From: Saprospiraceae bacterium
GTDB taxonomy: Bacteria; Bacteroidota; Bacteroidia; Chitinophagales; Saprospiraceae
DNA length: 64,000 bases
Direction: 5' to 3'
Assembly (NCBI GenBank): GCA_016714445.1
Contig: JADJNF010000008.1
Location: 558,001-622,000, forward strand
Under the pieces are notes generated by a model, which saw nothing but the letters and a program-made list of their open reading frames with translations, was not told the DNA's origin and did no database searches. Positions 1 to 9,345 of this stretch are shown here, piece after piece. Positions within the stretch are counted from its first letter, which is position 1. Each line of letters starts with the position of its first letter. A program made the position numbers and the translations under genes.

Positions 1-2466
1 GATAGAAGGTTTCTGATGTCAACGGGCCCTATGCTTCTGCAACCCGGTGCAACAAGAGAGCTAACAATGTCGATATTTACTGCATTTGAACATAAATATC
101 CATGTCCTGATTTGTCAAAATTAAAATATGTAAATGGACTTGCTCATCAATTGATGGACAATTGTTTTGAAAATGTTTTAGTAGGACCCGATGCACCGGA
201 TTTGAATAGTATCGAAAAAGATAAAGAGTTAACTTTGATATTATCCAATAATATTTATTCCAATAATTTTAACGAAAAATTCATCCTTAAACAGTTTTTT
301 TTGCCTGAAAGTACTGACTCGTTTTATAGGTTTGAAGGGTATAAAATTTTTCAACTCAGGAGTGCCGGGGTCTCAACCCTCCAACTAAATGATACCACGT
401 ATGCCCGTGAAATATTTCAAACTGATATAAACAATCAGGTATCAGATATTTCAAACTGGGTGCCTGTATTGAACCCTGATACTACATCTCAGGACGCTTA
501 TATTTGGGTGCCTGTTCAGAAAGTCAAAGCAAATAATACTGGAATTCAATATTCATATAATTTTAATGAAGATCATTTTGCTGAAGGAGATAAAACGCTG
601 GTTAATGGTAAAGAGTATTATTTTATGGCGATAGCATATGCCCATAATAATTGGAAACAATACGATCCGGTAACAAAATTTGGACAAAAAACCCCTTATC
701 TTCAGGGATTAAGTAATATTCAACGTTATGCTTTTAAGCCAACACAAACTTTTGCAGTAGACGACCCTTTGATAAAAGTTACACGGCTGTCGGGCGAAGG
801 CAATCCATCTGTTTTTCTGGAGATGGAAGAAGGAATGTATGATAAAATATTGTCTCCAAACTTCAATGGCAAAATCGTTTATAAACCCGGTTTTGGTCCG
901 ATACAATGCAAAATATTAAACCCTTCTATTATAAAGTATAAAAAATATAGGCTCGAAATCACAGGAAATTTTTTGTACGGCAGAAGTGAATGTGTTTTTG
1001 ACAATGAAGCATTGTGGAATCTTAAAAATATCACAGATAATGAGATACTTCTGCAGGATAAACCCTTATCTTATATCAAAGAGTACGTAGTAAACGAATT
1101 GGGTTTTTCTATAACACTACACAATTTTCCGGATCCGGGAACAGGATATAATACCAATAATGGAGGTGTTGGAACAAAATTAGAATACATGGATCCCAAT
1201 AAGGTAAAATGGTATTCAGCGGTTACAGATGGTGGAAAAATAAATGGTTCAAAAGTAGGTGAATTGAATTTTATCAGAAATTATACCTTAGATCCATTCA
1301 GGGCGCTTTCGAATATTGGCAATGGTTTTTTTGTACCTTTTCTTTCTACAAGGTTTACACCAGATCCTGACTTGCCATTCTATTTGAGTCCTGCAGCAAG
1401 GGATCTAATGGCAATTATGACCAATTCAACAAATAATTCAATCAGATACCGTGATCTTAATAATGTGGACATCGTCTTTACCAATGATAAAACAAAATGG
1501 AGTAAATGTATTGTGGTAGAAACCGCCAGCAATGATTTTATTAATAACGGTATACCTACTATTGATAATACTAAAAATTTTGAGGTCAGAAGAACTCCAT
1601 CCATAGATAAGGACGGCAAACCTATGAATGACGGCACTTATGGTTTCAGTTATTTTCCGGGGTATGCAATTGATGTTGAGACGGGTAAAAGATTAAATAT
1701 TTTTTTTGGAGAAAATAGTGTTTACTCTGGTAGTTTAACGGATCAATTAGATGGAAAGAACCCTATCGGAGGAGACCTGATATTTAATCCTTCTTCACAG
1801 ACAGAAACTGAAGTCGGTCTTCCTGTTTGGGGCGCTCAGCATTATATTTATGTCACCAGACAAGAATATGATGAGTGTAAAAAGCTTGAAGGAAAGTTGA
1901 GGAAAGGAGCATCTATTATTAATAAAATAAAGGGAGGAGCGTCAGTAACTTGGGTGTCTTTCCCGTTGGGAGTATCCAGTGCTCCTTTGCTTTCAATAGA
2001 TAAGGGTCTTATTCCAAATGACCTTATTGTAAAGTTGAGGGTAGAAAATCCTTATGGTGAAAGCAGAAAATTTGATATTGAAAAAGAACGTGATTGTAGT
2101 ACATACGGTGATCATCCTGTATATGAATTTGAATTTGAACCAGTCTTAAATCAAACGGATGATCATAGTGAATCACAGGACATCCATCTGGCACCTAATC
2201 CATTTTATAGAGAATCGGGTGTTTCTACATTTGACTTGTATGATATTTCTTCTTCGTCAATTATTCAATTATATGACATACAGGGAAGGCTTTTGAAAAC
2301 ATGGATGGCTAATGATCATAAAATTGAAAAAAATTGTATCTCAGATAGGTCATGTCTAACTTTTCACATTGACAAAGGAGTATTGAGTGTAAGTCATATT
2401 TATTTTTTACGAATTACAGATAGTATATCCGGGAAGACGGTCACTAAAAAATGGTTGATAATTTAA
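1..2466 (+). CDS. Large secreted T9SS protein, 3' part only
   Basis: The reading frame is open from the first base of the window, so the 5' end lies outside; an in-frame ATG at 16 is probably internal. The first visible residues (RRFLMSTGPMLLQPGATRE) resemble a conserved segment found inside long Bacteroidota surface proteins, which argues that a large N-terminal part is missing. The middle has no domain I can name. The last about 90 residues, starting near 'LAPNPFYRESG' and ending 'KKWLII', form a type A T9SS sorting domain: a PNP motif, beta-strands, then a basic C-terminus. The protein is therefore inferred to cross the outer membrane by T9SS and be attached to the surface or released. Function unknown; T9SS export is fairly certain. 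Confidence 0.8.
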   Translation, partial: DRRFLMSTGPMLLQPGATRELTMSIFTAFEHKYPCPDLSKLKYVNGLAHQLMDNCFENVLVGPDAPDLNSIEKDKELTLILSNNIYSNNFNEKFILKQFFLPESTDSFYRFEGYKIFQLRSAGVSTLQLNDTTYAREIFQTDINNQVSDISNWVPVLNPDTTSQDAYIWVPVQKVKANNTGIQYSYNFNEDHFAEGDKTLVNGKEYYFMAIAYAHNNWKQYDPVTKFGQKTPYLQGLSNIQRYAFKPTQTFAVDDPLIKVTRLSGEGNPSVFLEMEEGMYDKILSPNFNGKIVYKPGFGPIQCKILNPSIIKYKKYRLEITGNFLYGRSECVFDNEALWNLKNITDNEILLQDKPLSYIKEYVVNELGFSITLHNFPDPGTGYNTNNGGVGTKLEYMDPNKVKWYSAVTDGGKINGSKVGELNFIRNYTLDPFRALSNIGNGFFVPFLSTRFTPDPDLPFYLSPAARDLMAIMTNSTNNSIRYRDLNNVDIVFTNDKTKWSKCIVVETASNDFINNGIPTIDNTKNFEVRRTPSIDKDGKPMNDGTYGFSYFPGYAIDVETGKRLNIFFGENSVYSGSLTDQLDGKNPIGGDLIFNPSSQTETEVGLPVWGAQHYIYVTRQEYDECKKLEGKLRKGASIINKIKGGASVTWVSFPLGVSSAPLLSIDKGLIPNDLIVKLRVENPYGESRKFDIEKERDCSTYGDHPVYEFEFEPVLNQTDDHSESQDIHLAPNPFYRESGVSTFDLYDISSSSIIQLYDIQGRLLKTWMANDHKIEKNCISDRSCLTFHIDKGVLSVSHIYFLRITDSISGKTVTKKWLII

Positions 2467-2883
2467 AGCAGATAAATCGCTAAACTATATTAAGTCAGAA
2501 ATGTAATTTTATCATTCACTGTGGTTTCATAAAGTTGGTATTATTTCTATTTACTTAAGATCTCCAGACTTATCAAACACATTTTTAAAATACAATTTAT
2601 CATCTAACTTTTAAGTGTAGTGAAAAATCTATATGAGTGATCTTCTATCTGAATATTGAGTTGATATAAAATACTCAAAAAAATCTCAATATTTTTTAAG
2701 ATAAATTGACACCTATCCCAATAAAGGTGAGTCATATTAATAGCTGCTTAATTACTTATTAAGAAATTCAATTCTGCTTAACAAGCGAATAACAAGAGAC
2801 AGAATGTTCGTTAACAGCTGAGGATTACTTCTCGCAATACCTTTGTATGGTATTCAAATTATTAATTTTTAAAATTGTTTATC
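2467..2883. other. Intergenic region, no gene
   Basis: About 417 AT-rich bases between the T9SS protein and the DUF1573 gene. I see no ORF of substance and no RNA gene. The only recognisable element is a TACCTTTG box at 2838-2845 that probably serves the downstream gene. Confidence 0.6.
2838..2845 (+). promoter_or_regulatory. Candidate -7 element (TACCTTTG)
   Basis: TACCTTTG fits the Bacteroidota -7 consensus TAnnTTTG and lies 38 bases before the ATG at 2884. No good -33 TTTG is present. A TTCGTTAACAG stretch about 20 bases upstream weakly resembles the 12-mer seen at other promoters in this window. Confidence 0.45.
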
Positions 2884-3276
2884 ATGAAAAATGTTTTGTA
2901 TTTCTGTTTGCTTTTTTTGATGCCTGTATTTTTACAATCCAGTGTTTACCCTCCAGATTATGAAAATACCAGGGGTCCAAAATTAACTTTCAAATCGGAA
3001 GTCATTGATTACGGCATTATAGAAAAAGATGCCAATCCTTTAAGGAAATTTTCATTTAAAAACACAGGAGATGAACCTCTTCTGATTACCAATGCAAAAG
3101 GTAGTTGCGGATGTACAGTACCTGTATATCCTACGCAAGCCATAGCCCCCGGAGAGTCTTCTGAAATAGAAGTCAGATATGACACAAAAAGAGTTGGAGT
3201 ATTTAAAAAAACCATCACTGTTTCATCCAATATTGGTGAATCTGTCATACTAACTATCATGGGTGAAGTAAGGTAA
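2884..3276 (+). CDS. DUF1573 domain exported protein
   Basis: A 130-residue protein. A TTG three codons upstream (2875) would lengthen it slightly, but the ATG at 2884 gives a clean signal peptide (MKNVLYFCLLFLMPVFLQSS). The mature part is one DUF1573 domain, an immunoglobulin/MSP-like beta fold: 'DYGIIEKDANPLRKFSFKNTGDEP', then 'GSCGCTVP' with the family's CGC motif, and 'PGESSEIEVRYDT'. This family is very common in Bacteroidota as periplasmic or surface proteins of unknown role. It stands alone, with its own -7 box and a downstream hairpin terminator. Family assignment is confident; function is not known. Confidence 0.88.
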   Translation: MKNVLYFCLLFLMPVFLQSSVYPPDYENTRGPKLTFKSEVIDYGIIEKDANPLRKFSFKNTGDEPLLITNAKGSCGCTVPVYPTQAIAPGESSEIEVRYDTKRVGVFKKTITVSSNIGESVILTIMGEVR

Positions 3277-3312
3277 ATGTTTTAACTTCAAAATCAAAAT
3301 TTTCTTTCTAAT

Positions 3313-3351
3313 AAGCATCGGTTTCTACATTAAGATTCCGGTGCTTTTTTA
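3313..3351 (+). terminator. Rho-independent terminator after DUF1573 gene
   Basis: AAGCATCGG (3313-3321) pairs with CCGGTGCTT (3338-3346), with one G-U pair, and is followed by a run of T. It lies 36 bases beyond the stop codon. Confidence 0.7.
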
Positions 3352-3459
3352 TAAGACAAAATTAACATTATCGACCATACAAGTTAAAATAAATATAAAC
3401 CACTGCTGATGAATTCACAAAAGCATACTTTTTAGAGTTTTAGTTAAAAAGAATCCATT

Positions 3460-3850
3460 ATGATACGAGCATTACTTTTTTACCGTTTTAGCCATTCTTT
3501 CATTTTCTTCCTGTCAGGAAATAGATGAAAATATCCTGCCGGTGGTAGGAATATACCGGGCTCATGTAGTTGGTGTTGCCGGACCATTTGATCTCATCAT
3601 CAGCACCGACAGAGGTGACGATGTAATCATTGAAGCTCCTTTTGATGGTTTTGACTGGTATACTTTAAAAGCGGATATCGACAATCAAACCGAAAGAACC
3701 ATGGATATCAATATCAATAATCAGCAAATTGCTCCCTTTACTGATATTAAAGGCACCGGTTTTTTCAGAGATGGCACCATCGAGTTAAGATATTCTATAA
3801 ATTTTGATGGAGATATTGTACATTTTAAACTGGTGGGTACCAAAATATAA
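3460..3850 (+). CDS. Small lipoprotein, frameshifted in the signal peptide
   Basis: The ATG at 3460 reads MIRALLF and then runs out of frame at a six-T tract (3476-3481). If that tract held five T, the frame would continue TVLAILSFSSCQEIDENILP, a textbook lipoprotein signal with lipobox FSSC, into a 100-residue beta-rich domain ending at 3850. Without the correction, translation could only begin at the GTG at 3542, inside the mature domain and without a signal. The mature domain (VGIYRAHVVGVAGPFDLIIS...) is not one I recognise; its alternating hydrophobic strands suggest a small beta-sandwich. The extra T may be a sequencing error, a phase-variable tract or a real lesion. Confidence 0.6.
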
Positions 3851-3861
3851 ATTAAGATCTT

Positions 3862-3946
3862 CAGCCGTCCGGTATGAAATAAATTGAAATCCATTCATTT
3901 TGATCGCACTGAATAATGTCTTTCTTCTTGCCGGCGGCTGTTTTTT
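3862..3946 (+). terminator. Possible terminator with a long loop
   Basis: CAGCCG-T-CCGG (3862-3872) can pair with CCGGCGGCTG (3931-3940), with one bulge, followed by six T. The loop is long (about 58 bases), so this is tentative. It lies just after the lipoprotein gene. Confidence 0.45.
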
Positions 3947-4026
3947 CTACAGACCTGCTCCCAAATAGTTTTTATATTAATACCGTCTTCCCGATGGGAT
4001 ATTGAATTTGATAGTAAAAAATGAAA

Positions 4027-4278
4027 TTAGTCTGTGATAAATCTGCATGAAGGTCCTACCGAAAATTCATTGCCTTGTATATTTGATTGTGCCAGATTTA
4101 TTCCTTCAATGGTATTATAAAAATATTCAGATGTATCAACGTTTGATGTAGAATAGCCTGATTTCTCTGTTTTATACACAATTGTTTCATAGTTATCGGT
4201 GGAAGATCCTGTTCCACCAAAAAGTGTTGCAATGATCAGAATTATCCCTGTTCCCAGTTTTATTATACTTTCGCTCAT
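4027..4278 (-). CDS. Small exported or membrane protein, unknown
   Basis: An 83-residue ORF with an ATG start. The N-terminus (LGTGIILIIATLFGGTG) is a single hydrophobic segment that could be a signal or a membrane anchor. The remainder is polar and rich in Ser, Thr and Tyr (SSTDNYETIVYKTEKSGYST). I do not recognise a family. The gene is isolated, on the opposite strand to the lipoprotein gene. It is plausible by length and hydrophobic start but unsupported by homology. Confidence 0.4.
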   Translation of the reverse strand: MSESIIKLGTGIILIIATLFGGTGSSTDNYETIVYKTEKSGYSTSNVDTSEYFYNTIEGINLAQSNIQGNEFSVGPSCRFITD

Positions 4279-4645
4279 GATGGTTATATTTGTTTGTAAT
4301 TCAGGTAATTATCATGTACAAAGATAGTTGTTTTAAACACCTGAACTGTTACATTATTGACAATAGCTTTTACATCATTAACTGGTTTATCAAAGGTTGT
4401 GAAATTATACAAAAAGCAGAAGATAAAAGACATATCCGAGTAATAAATAAAAAACATATTGCTCAAAATAGACTTAAGAAAGCGCTCCCTTACTTTTTCT
4501 TAATGCCTTATATTACTACCAATGATTTTGTTCTAAAATATAATTTCTATTCGATAATAAATAAAAAAGGTAACAAGTTTCCGAACTTATTACCTTAAAC
4601 AAAAAAAAGTTGTGACCTAAAATTTTATTTTGAGTTTGAACATTA
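4279..4645. other. Intergenic region with terminator
   Basis: The region holds the terminator of the giant gene at 4646-10031. Short overlapping ORFs on both strands have a composition typical of AT-rich noncoding DNA and were not accepted as genes. Confidence 0.55.
4563..4594 (-). terminator. Rho-independent terminator of the Ig-repeat gene
   Basis: On the minus strand, GGTAATAAGTT and AACTTGTTACC (4594-4584 and 4579-4569) form an 11-base stem with a 4-base loop, followed by six T. It lies just past the stop codon at 4646. Confidence 0.8.
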
Positions 4646-7600
4646 CTATCTTATTAATATCAGTCGTTTAAATGTTATTCTACCTAAATCAGTCAACTTA
4701 ACCAGATACATTCCTGAAGTAAGATTTTCTAAGTAAAATTCTTTAGAATACAATACACCTCCAATCGCGGATTCATTGTATAATGTGCTAATTTTAAATC
4801 CATTGACATCAAAGAGTTCTATAATAAAATGTGGTGTTGACCTAGAACTTTGAAAATCTATAGTAAATTTTTCATTAAATGGATTTGGATATATTTTGTA
4901 TGAATACGTTTTATCACTTTGCATTAGTTCATCTTCAACATCAGATGTGTCTTCTTCAAATATAACTGATACACTACAAGAGTCCAAGCAGCCAGTTGCA
5001 TTCATAATATTTACCTTCTTTGTCCCCGATGAAAGAACATAAATACATCTGGAAGTTTCCTTAGTATCCCAAAGATAAGAAGACATTTCATCCCTGACAC
5101 ATAAAGCAGTAATCTTTCCTGCCTTGGGATTCAGGTCTCCGGTAATTAAGCAAGATGGAGATAAAATCTCTGAAACTTTTTTACTGCAAGTACTGATACA
5201 TCCATTTGAATCTGAGACTGAAATAAAATAGTTGGCTTCTTTATTTACTTCTATACATGTGGAAGTTGCTTCTGTATTCCAAAAATAATTCATCCCGCTT
5301 GTCGCACAAAGCTGAGTGCCCTGGCCTTCACAAAATGTATCTTTCCCATCAATCCTGCATACAGGCAAAGGATTAACGTTTACCATAATTGTGTTAGATG
5401 TATCATTTTCACATTCATTAGTATTTACCACATAATACCGTCCGGAAGCTTTCACTGCAATAGAATTCGTTTCTTCTCCTGTACTCCATTTACCTCCCTT
5501 GTTCCCGGATAGAACAACATAACCTCCTTGACAAAAGGTTGTTACGCCTTCGGCGATAATCTCTCCCGCGATTAAATCCTGAATTACATTGACTCTTATG
5601 TGATTGGATTCCAATACACCACAATCCGTCTGTTTTGTGGTATAGTAATCCCCGGGTATCGTCACTTGAATGGATTTTGATGTTGATCCTGTATTCCATA
5701 CTCCATCCTGATTTCCTGTCAGAGTTACTTCTGCTCCCTTACAAAGTTCGGTTGAGCCTGTTGCTGATATTATGTTGTTGTATGAGTCAGCATCAACCGC
5801 AACATTTTTAAGAAAATCGTATGTACATCCAAATGTGTCTATTGCTGAGACTGTATACAAGCCAGCTTCAGTAACTGTGAGACAACGGCTGGTTTCACCA
5901 TTGACCCATGTACCTGTCATTCCTTCCGGAAGACAAAGAGTACTGGAATCTCCCAGGCAAATAGAATCCAACCCTGAAATTAAACCTAATGAACGCGGAA
6001 TAACACTGACATATTTGCTACAATATCCTCTGCAACCATTATCATACGTAAGCGTTATGGCATATAGACCTGCTTTTGAAACTGTAATGCAGTTGGTGCT
6101 TTCGCCAGTACTCCACCAATATTCTGAAAGACCGGGTGGTAGACATAATGTAGTGGAATCTCCTATACAAATGGAATCTTTCCCGGTTATCAAACAAACA
6201 GATGCACTATCTATGGTGATAAATTTACTACAAGTACTTACACAACCATTTATATCCGTGACTGTAATGGCATATAACCCGGCTTCCGTTACTGTTATAC
6301 ATGGAGTAGTCTGACTGTTTAACCACCAATAGTCAATAAAACCTTCTTCAACACATAACTCTGTAGCCGAGCCTTCACAAAAAGAATCATTACCTTCAAT
6401 AGTACAATTTGGAAGTGGGTGAATAATTATGGTTTCATTGCAAACGGATGTACAACCATAAGAATCCGTCACAGTTACTTGATAGAAACCTGCTTCGGTC
6501 ATGTAGAGACAATTGGTTGTCGCACCAGTATTCCACAGGTATGCTGAAAATCCCTCAGAAACACAAATGAATGTTGACTCACCAATGCAAAATGAATTAT
6601 TGCCCTCTATAGTGCACACAGGTATGGGATGGACTACTATTGTTTTATTACAGGATGATGTACATCCATTTTCATCTGTGATGGTAATGATAAAATTTCC
6701 GGATTGGCTTACTGTTATACATTTGGCTGTTTCACCAGTGCTCCACAAATAAGCTGATGCATCATTAGCAGAACATATTTCTGATGATCCTCCCCCACAA
6801 AACGTATCAAAACCTAGGATGTTGCATGATGGTAATGCATTTAATGTTATTGTTTTGCTGCATGAAGTTAAACAGCCTCTGATATTTGTGGTGGTGACAG
6901 AATATGTCCCTGGTTCAGATATGGTAATACAACGACCGGTTTCTCCATTGCTCCAAATGTAGGAAACTGAAAAATCCGTACATATCTCTATGGTCTGACC
7001 TTCACACAAGGAATTATTTCCTGAAATAGCACATTCTGGCAAAGGGTACACTATTACATTTTGTTCGCAGGATGAAGTACATCCGTTGGCTGCTGTGATG
7101 GTTACAATATAGTTTCCAGAAGAGTTAATTGTAATACAAGAAGTAGTGGCCCCATTGTTCCATAAGTAAGCTTGTCCTCCAGGTGTAGCACACAATTCTG
7201 ATAATTGCCCTTCACAAAAATAATTTATACCGGTTATACTACATTCCGGTATAGAATTAACAGCTATGGTGTGCGAACAAGTAGCCGTACAACCATTCGT
7301 CGCTGTAATGGTAACTCTATATGTACCTGCAAAATTTACTGTAATACAACTGGTCGATGCTCCATTACTCCAAACATAAGATGATGCTCCGGAAGAAGCA
7401 CATATTTGTGCGGATTCACCTGCACAAAAAGATTCGGGACCAGAAATGCTGCAAGCGGGAACAGGATTTACAGTTACATTATGACTACATTCAGAGGTGC
7501 ACCCATCTGCAGATGTTACTGTCACAAAATAGGTACCTCCACTTGAAATAGTGATACATCGTGAGTTATCTCCTGTGCTCCAAAAATAAGATGATGCTCT

Positions 7601-8260
7601 TTGATCAACACAAAGTACTGTGGACTGCCCTTCGCAAATTACATCCATACCGGAAATAGTACAAACAGGAACTGAAGTTCCGGTTACAAGCTGGCTGCAA
7701 ACAGAAGTACAATCATCAGAATATGTAATGGTCACTGAAAAACTACCGGTTGAATTCACCACAATACAGTTTGTAGTTGCTCCATTACTCCACAAATAAC
7801 TTAACGCCCCGGCAGGTACACACAATGTTGTGCTTTGGCCATTACAAATCACATTTGAGCCACTTATACTACATGCTGGTAATGGGTTTTCTGATACTGT
7901 CTGGCTGCAACTTGATGTACATCCATTCAGATCAGTTATCGTAACTGTATAAGTTCCTGCACTGGATATGTTTACACAATTGTTGGTCGCTCCATTGCTC
8001 CATATATAACCTGATGCTCCGGAAGGTACACACAAAACTGTACCTTGGCCATTACAGATCACATTTGAACCACTTATACTACATGCTGGCAATGGATTTT
8101 CTGTTACCGTTTGACTGCAACTTGATGTACATCCATTCAGATCAGTTATCGTAACTGTATAAGTTCCTGCACTGGATATGTTTACACAATTGTTGGTCGC
8201 TCCATTGCTCCATATATAACCTGATGCTCCGGAAGGTACACAAAACTGTACCTTGGCCAT
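4646..8260 (-). CDS. Giant Ig-repeat T9SS protein, C-terminal part (frameshifted)
   Basis: This 1,204-codon frame is the 3' part of one gene that begins at 10031. It holds about 16 tandem Ig-like units of about 70 residues. Each typical unit carries six Cys in fixed places, in the pattern C-ISG-C-GQ-LC...W(S)NGATTNC...GTYTVTIT-NGC-C. Units near the frameshift are almost identical and become steadily more divergent toward the C-terminus. The protein ends in a T9SS type A sorting domain ('YKIYPNPFNEKF' to 'KRLILIR'). The ATG at 8260 (MAKVQF) is an accident of the frameshift, because the same DNA in the other frame reads the repeat motif GQGTVL. Inferred role: surface adhesin or extracellular matrix protein, stabilised by disulfides. 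Confidence 0.85.
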   Translation of the reverse strand: MAKVQFCVPSGASGYIWSNGATNNCVNISSAGTYTVTITDLNGCTSSCSQTVTENPLPACSISGSNVICNGQGTVLCVPSGASGYIWSNGATNNCVNISSAGTYTVTITDLNGCTSSCSQTVSENPLPACSISGSNVICNGQSTTLCVPAGALSYLWSNGATTNCIVVNSTGSFSVTITYSDDCTSVCSQLVTGTSVPVCTISGMDVICEGQSTVLCVDQRASSYFWSTGDNSRCITISSGGTYFVTVTSADGCTSECSHNVTVNPVPACSISGPESFCAGESAQICASSGASSYVWSNGASTSCITVNFAGTYRVTITATNGCTATCSHTIAVNSIPECSITGINYFCEGQLSELCATPGGQAYLWNNGATTSCITINSSGNYIVTITAANGCTSSCEQNVIVYPLPECAISGNNSLCEGQTIEICTDFSVSYIWSNGETGRCITISEPGTYSVTTTNIRGCLTSCSKTITLNALPSCNILGFDTFCGGGSSEICSANDASAYLWSTGETAKCITVSQSGNFIITITDENGCTSSCNKTIVVHPIPVCTIEGNNSFCIGESTFICVSEGFSAYLWNTGATTNCLYMTEAGFYQVTVTDSYGCTSVCNETIIIHPLPNCTIEGNDSFCEGSATELCVEEGFIDYWWLNSQTTPCITVTEAGLYAITVTDINGCVSTCSKFITIDSASVCLITGKDSICIGDSTTLCLPPGLSEYWWSTGESTNCITVSKAGLYAITLTYDNGCRGYCSKYVSVIPRSLGLISGLDSICLGDSSTLCLPEGMTGTWVNGETSRCLTVTEAGLYTVSAIDTFGCTYDFLKNVAVDADSYNNIISATGSTELCKGAEVTLTGNQDGVWNTGSTSKSIQVTIPGDYYTTKQTDCGVLESNHIRVNVIQDLIAGEIIAEGVTTFCQGGYVVLSGNKGGKWSTGEETNSIAVKASGRYYVVNTNECENDTSNTIMVNVNPLPVCRIDGKDTFCEGQGTQLCATSGMNYFWNTEATSTCIEVNKEANYFISVSDSNGCISTCSKKVSEILSPSCLITGDLNPKAGKITALCVRDEMSSYLWDTKETSRCIYVLSSGTKKVNIMNATGCLDSCSVSVIFEEDTSDVEDELMQSDKTYSYKIYPNPFNEKFTIDFQSSRSTPHFIIELFDVNGFKISTLYNESAIGGVLYSKEFYLENLTSGMYLVKLTDLGRITFKRLILIR

Positions 8261-9345
8261 TACAGATCACATTTGAACCGCTTATACTACATGGTGGTAA
8301 TGGGTTTTCTGTTACTGTCTGGCTGCAACTTGATGTACAGCCGTTCTGATCAGTAATCGTGACAGTATATGTTCCGGCACTGGATATGTTTACACAATTG
8401 TTGGTCGCTCCATTGCTCCATATATAACCTGATGCTCCGGCAGGTACACATAAAACTGTACCTTGGCCATTACAGATCACATTTGAACCACTGATAATAC
8501 ATGCTGGTAATGGGTTTTCTGTTACTGTCTGGCTGCAACTTGATGTACAGCCGTTCTGATCAGTGATCGTAACTGTATAAGTACCGGCACTGGATATGTT
8601 TACACAATTATTGGTCGCTCCATTGCTCCATATATAACCTGATGCTCCTGCAGGTACACATAAAACTGTACCTTGGCCATTACAGATCACATTTGAACCA
8701 CTGATACTACATGCTGGTAATGGGTTTTCTGTTACTGTCTGGCTGCAACTTGATGTACAGCCGTTCTGATCAGTAATCGTGACAGTATATGTTCCGGCAC
8801 TGGATATGTTTACACAATTATTGGTCGCTCCATTGCTCCATACAAAACTAAATGCTCCGGCTGTTACACACAATGATGTGCTTTGGCCCGTGCATATGAC
8901 ATTTGAACCGCTTATACTGCATGCTGGCAATGGATTCATTGTAACTGTTTGAGAACAACTTGATGTACATCCATTCACATCAGTTATCGTTACTGTATAA
9001 GTTCCGGCTGCAGAAATGGTTAAACAATTGTTGGTTGCACCTGTGCTCCATACATAACCTGATAATCCGGCTGCTACACATAAATCAGTGGTCTGCCCAA
9101 CACACAGCGTATTTGAAACACTAATACTATATACCGGCAATAAAAAAGTAGTAACAACAATATGATTAGATTCAGCCATACCGCATCCATTATCAATGGT
9201 GACAAAATAATCACCTGCAGTACTTACTGTTATTTCTGGTGTTGAAGCACCGTTACTCCATATTCCACCACAGTTTCCTGACAAAACAATACTCTCACCT
9301 ATACAAAAAGATGTTGGTTCTGTTGTTGTGATTATTAAAGGAACA
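4960..9345 (-). repeat. Tandem 210-bp Ig-like repeats (about 21 copies)
   Basis: The unit is 210 bp (70 codons). For example, the same CACTTATACTACATGCTGG stretch recurs at 7861 and 8071. Copies between about 7,650 and 8,960 are nearly identical at the DNA level, while flanking copies are diverged but keep length and cysteine spacing. This points to recent local amplification. Confidence 0.85.

Noticed and set aside
4284..4598. Overlapping ORFs on both strands
   Set aside because: They overlap each other and the terminator of the Ig-repeat gene, and their composition is random-like.
5100..9340. Tandem repeats considered as a CRISPR array
   Set aside because: Units are 210 bp, in frame and protein-coding, with no short repeat/unique spacer alternation and no cas genes.
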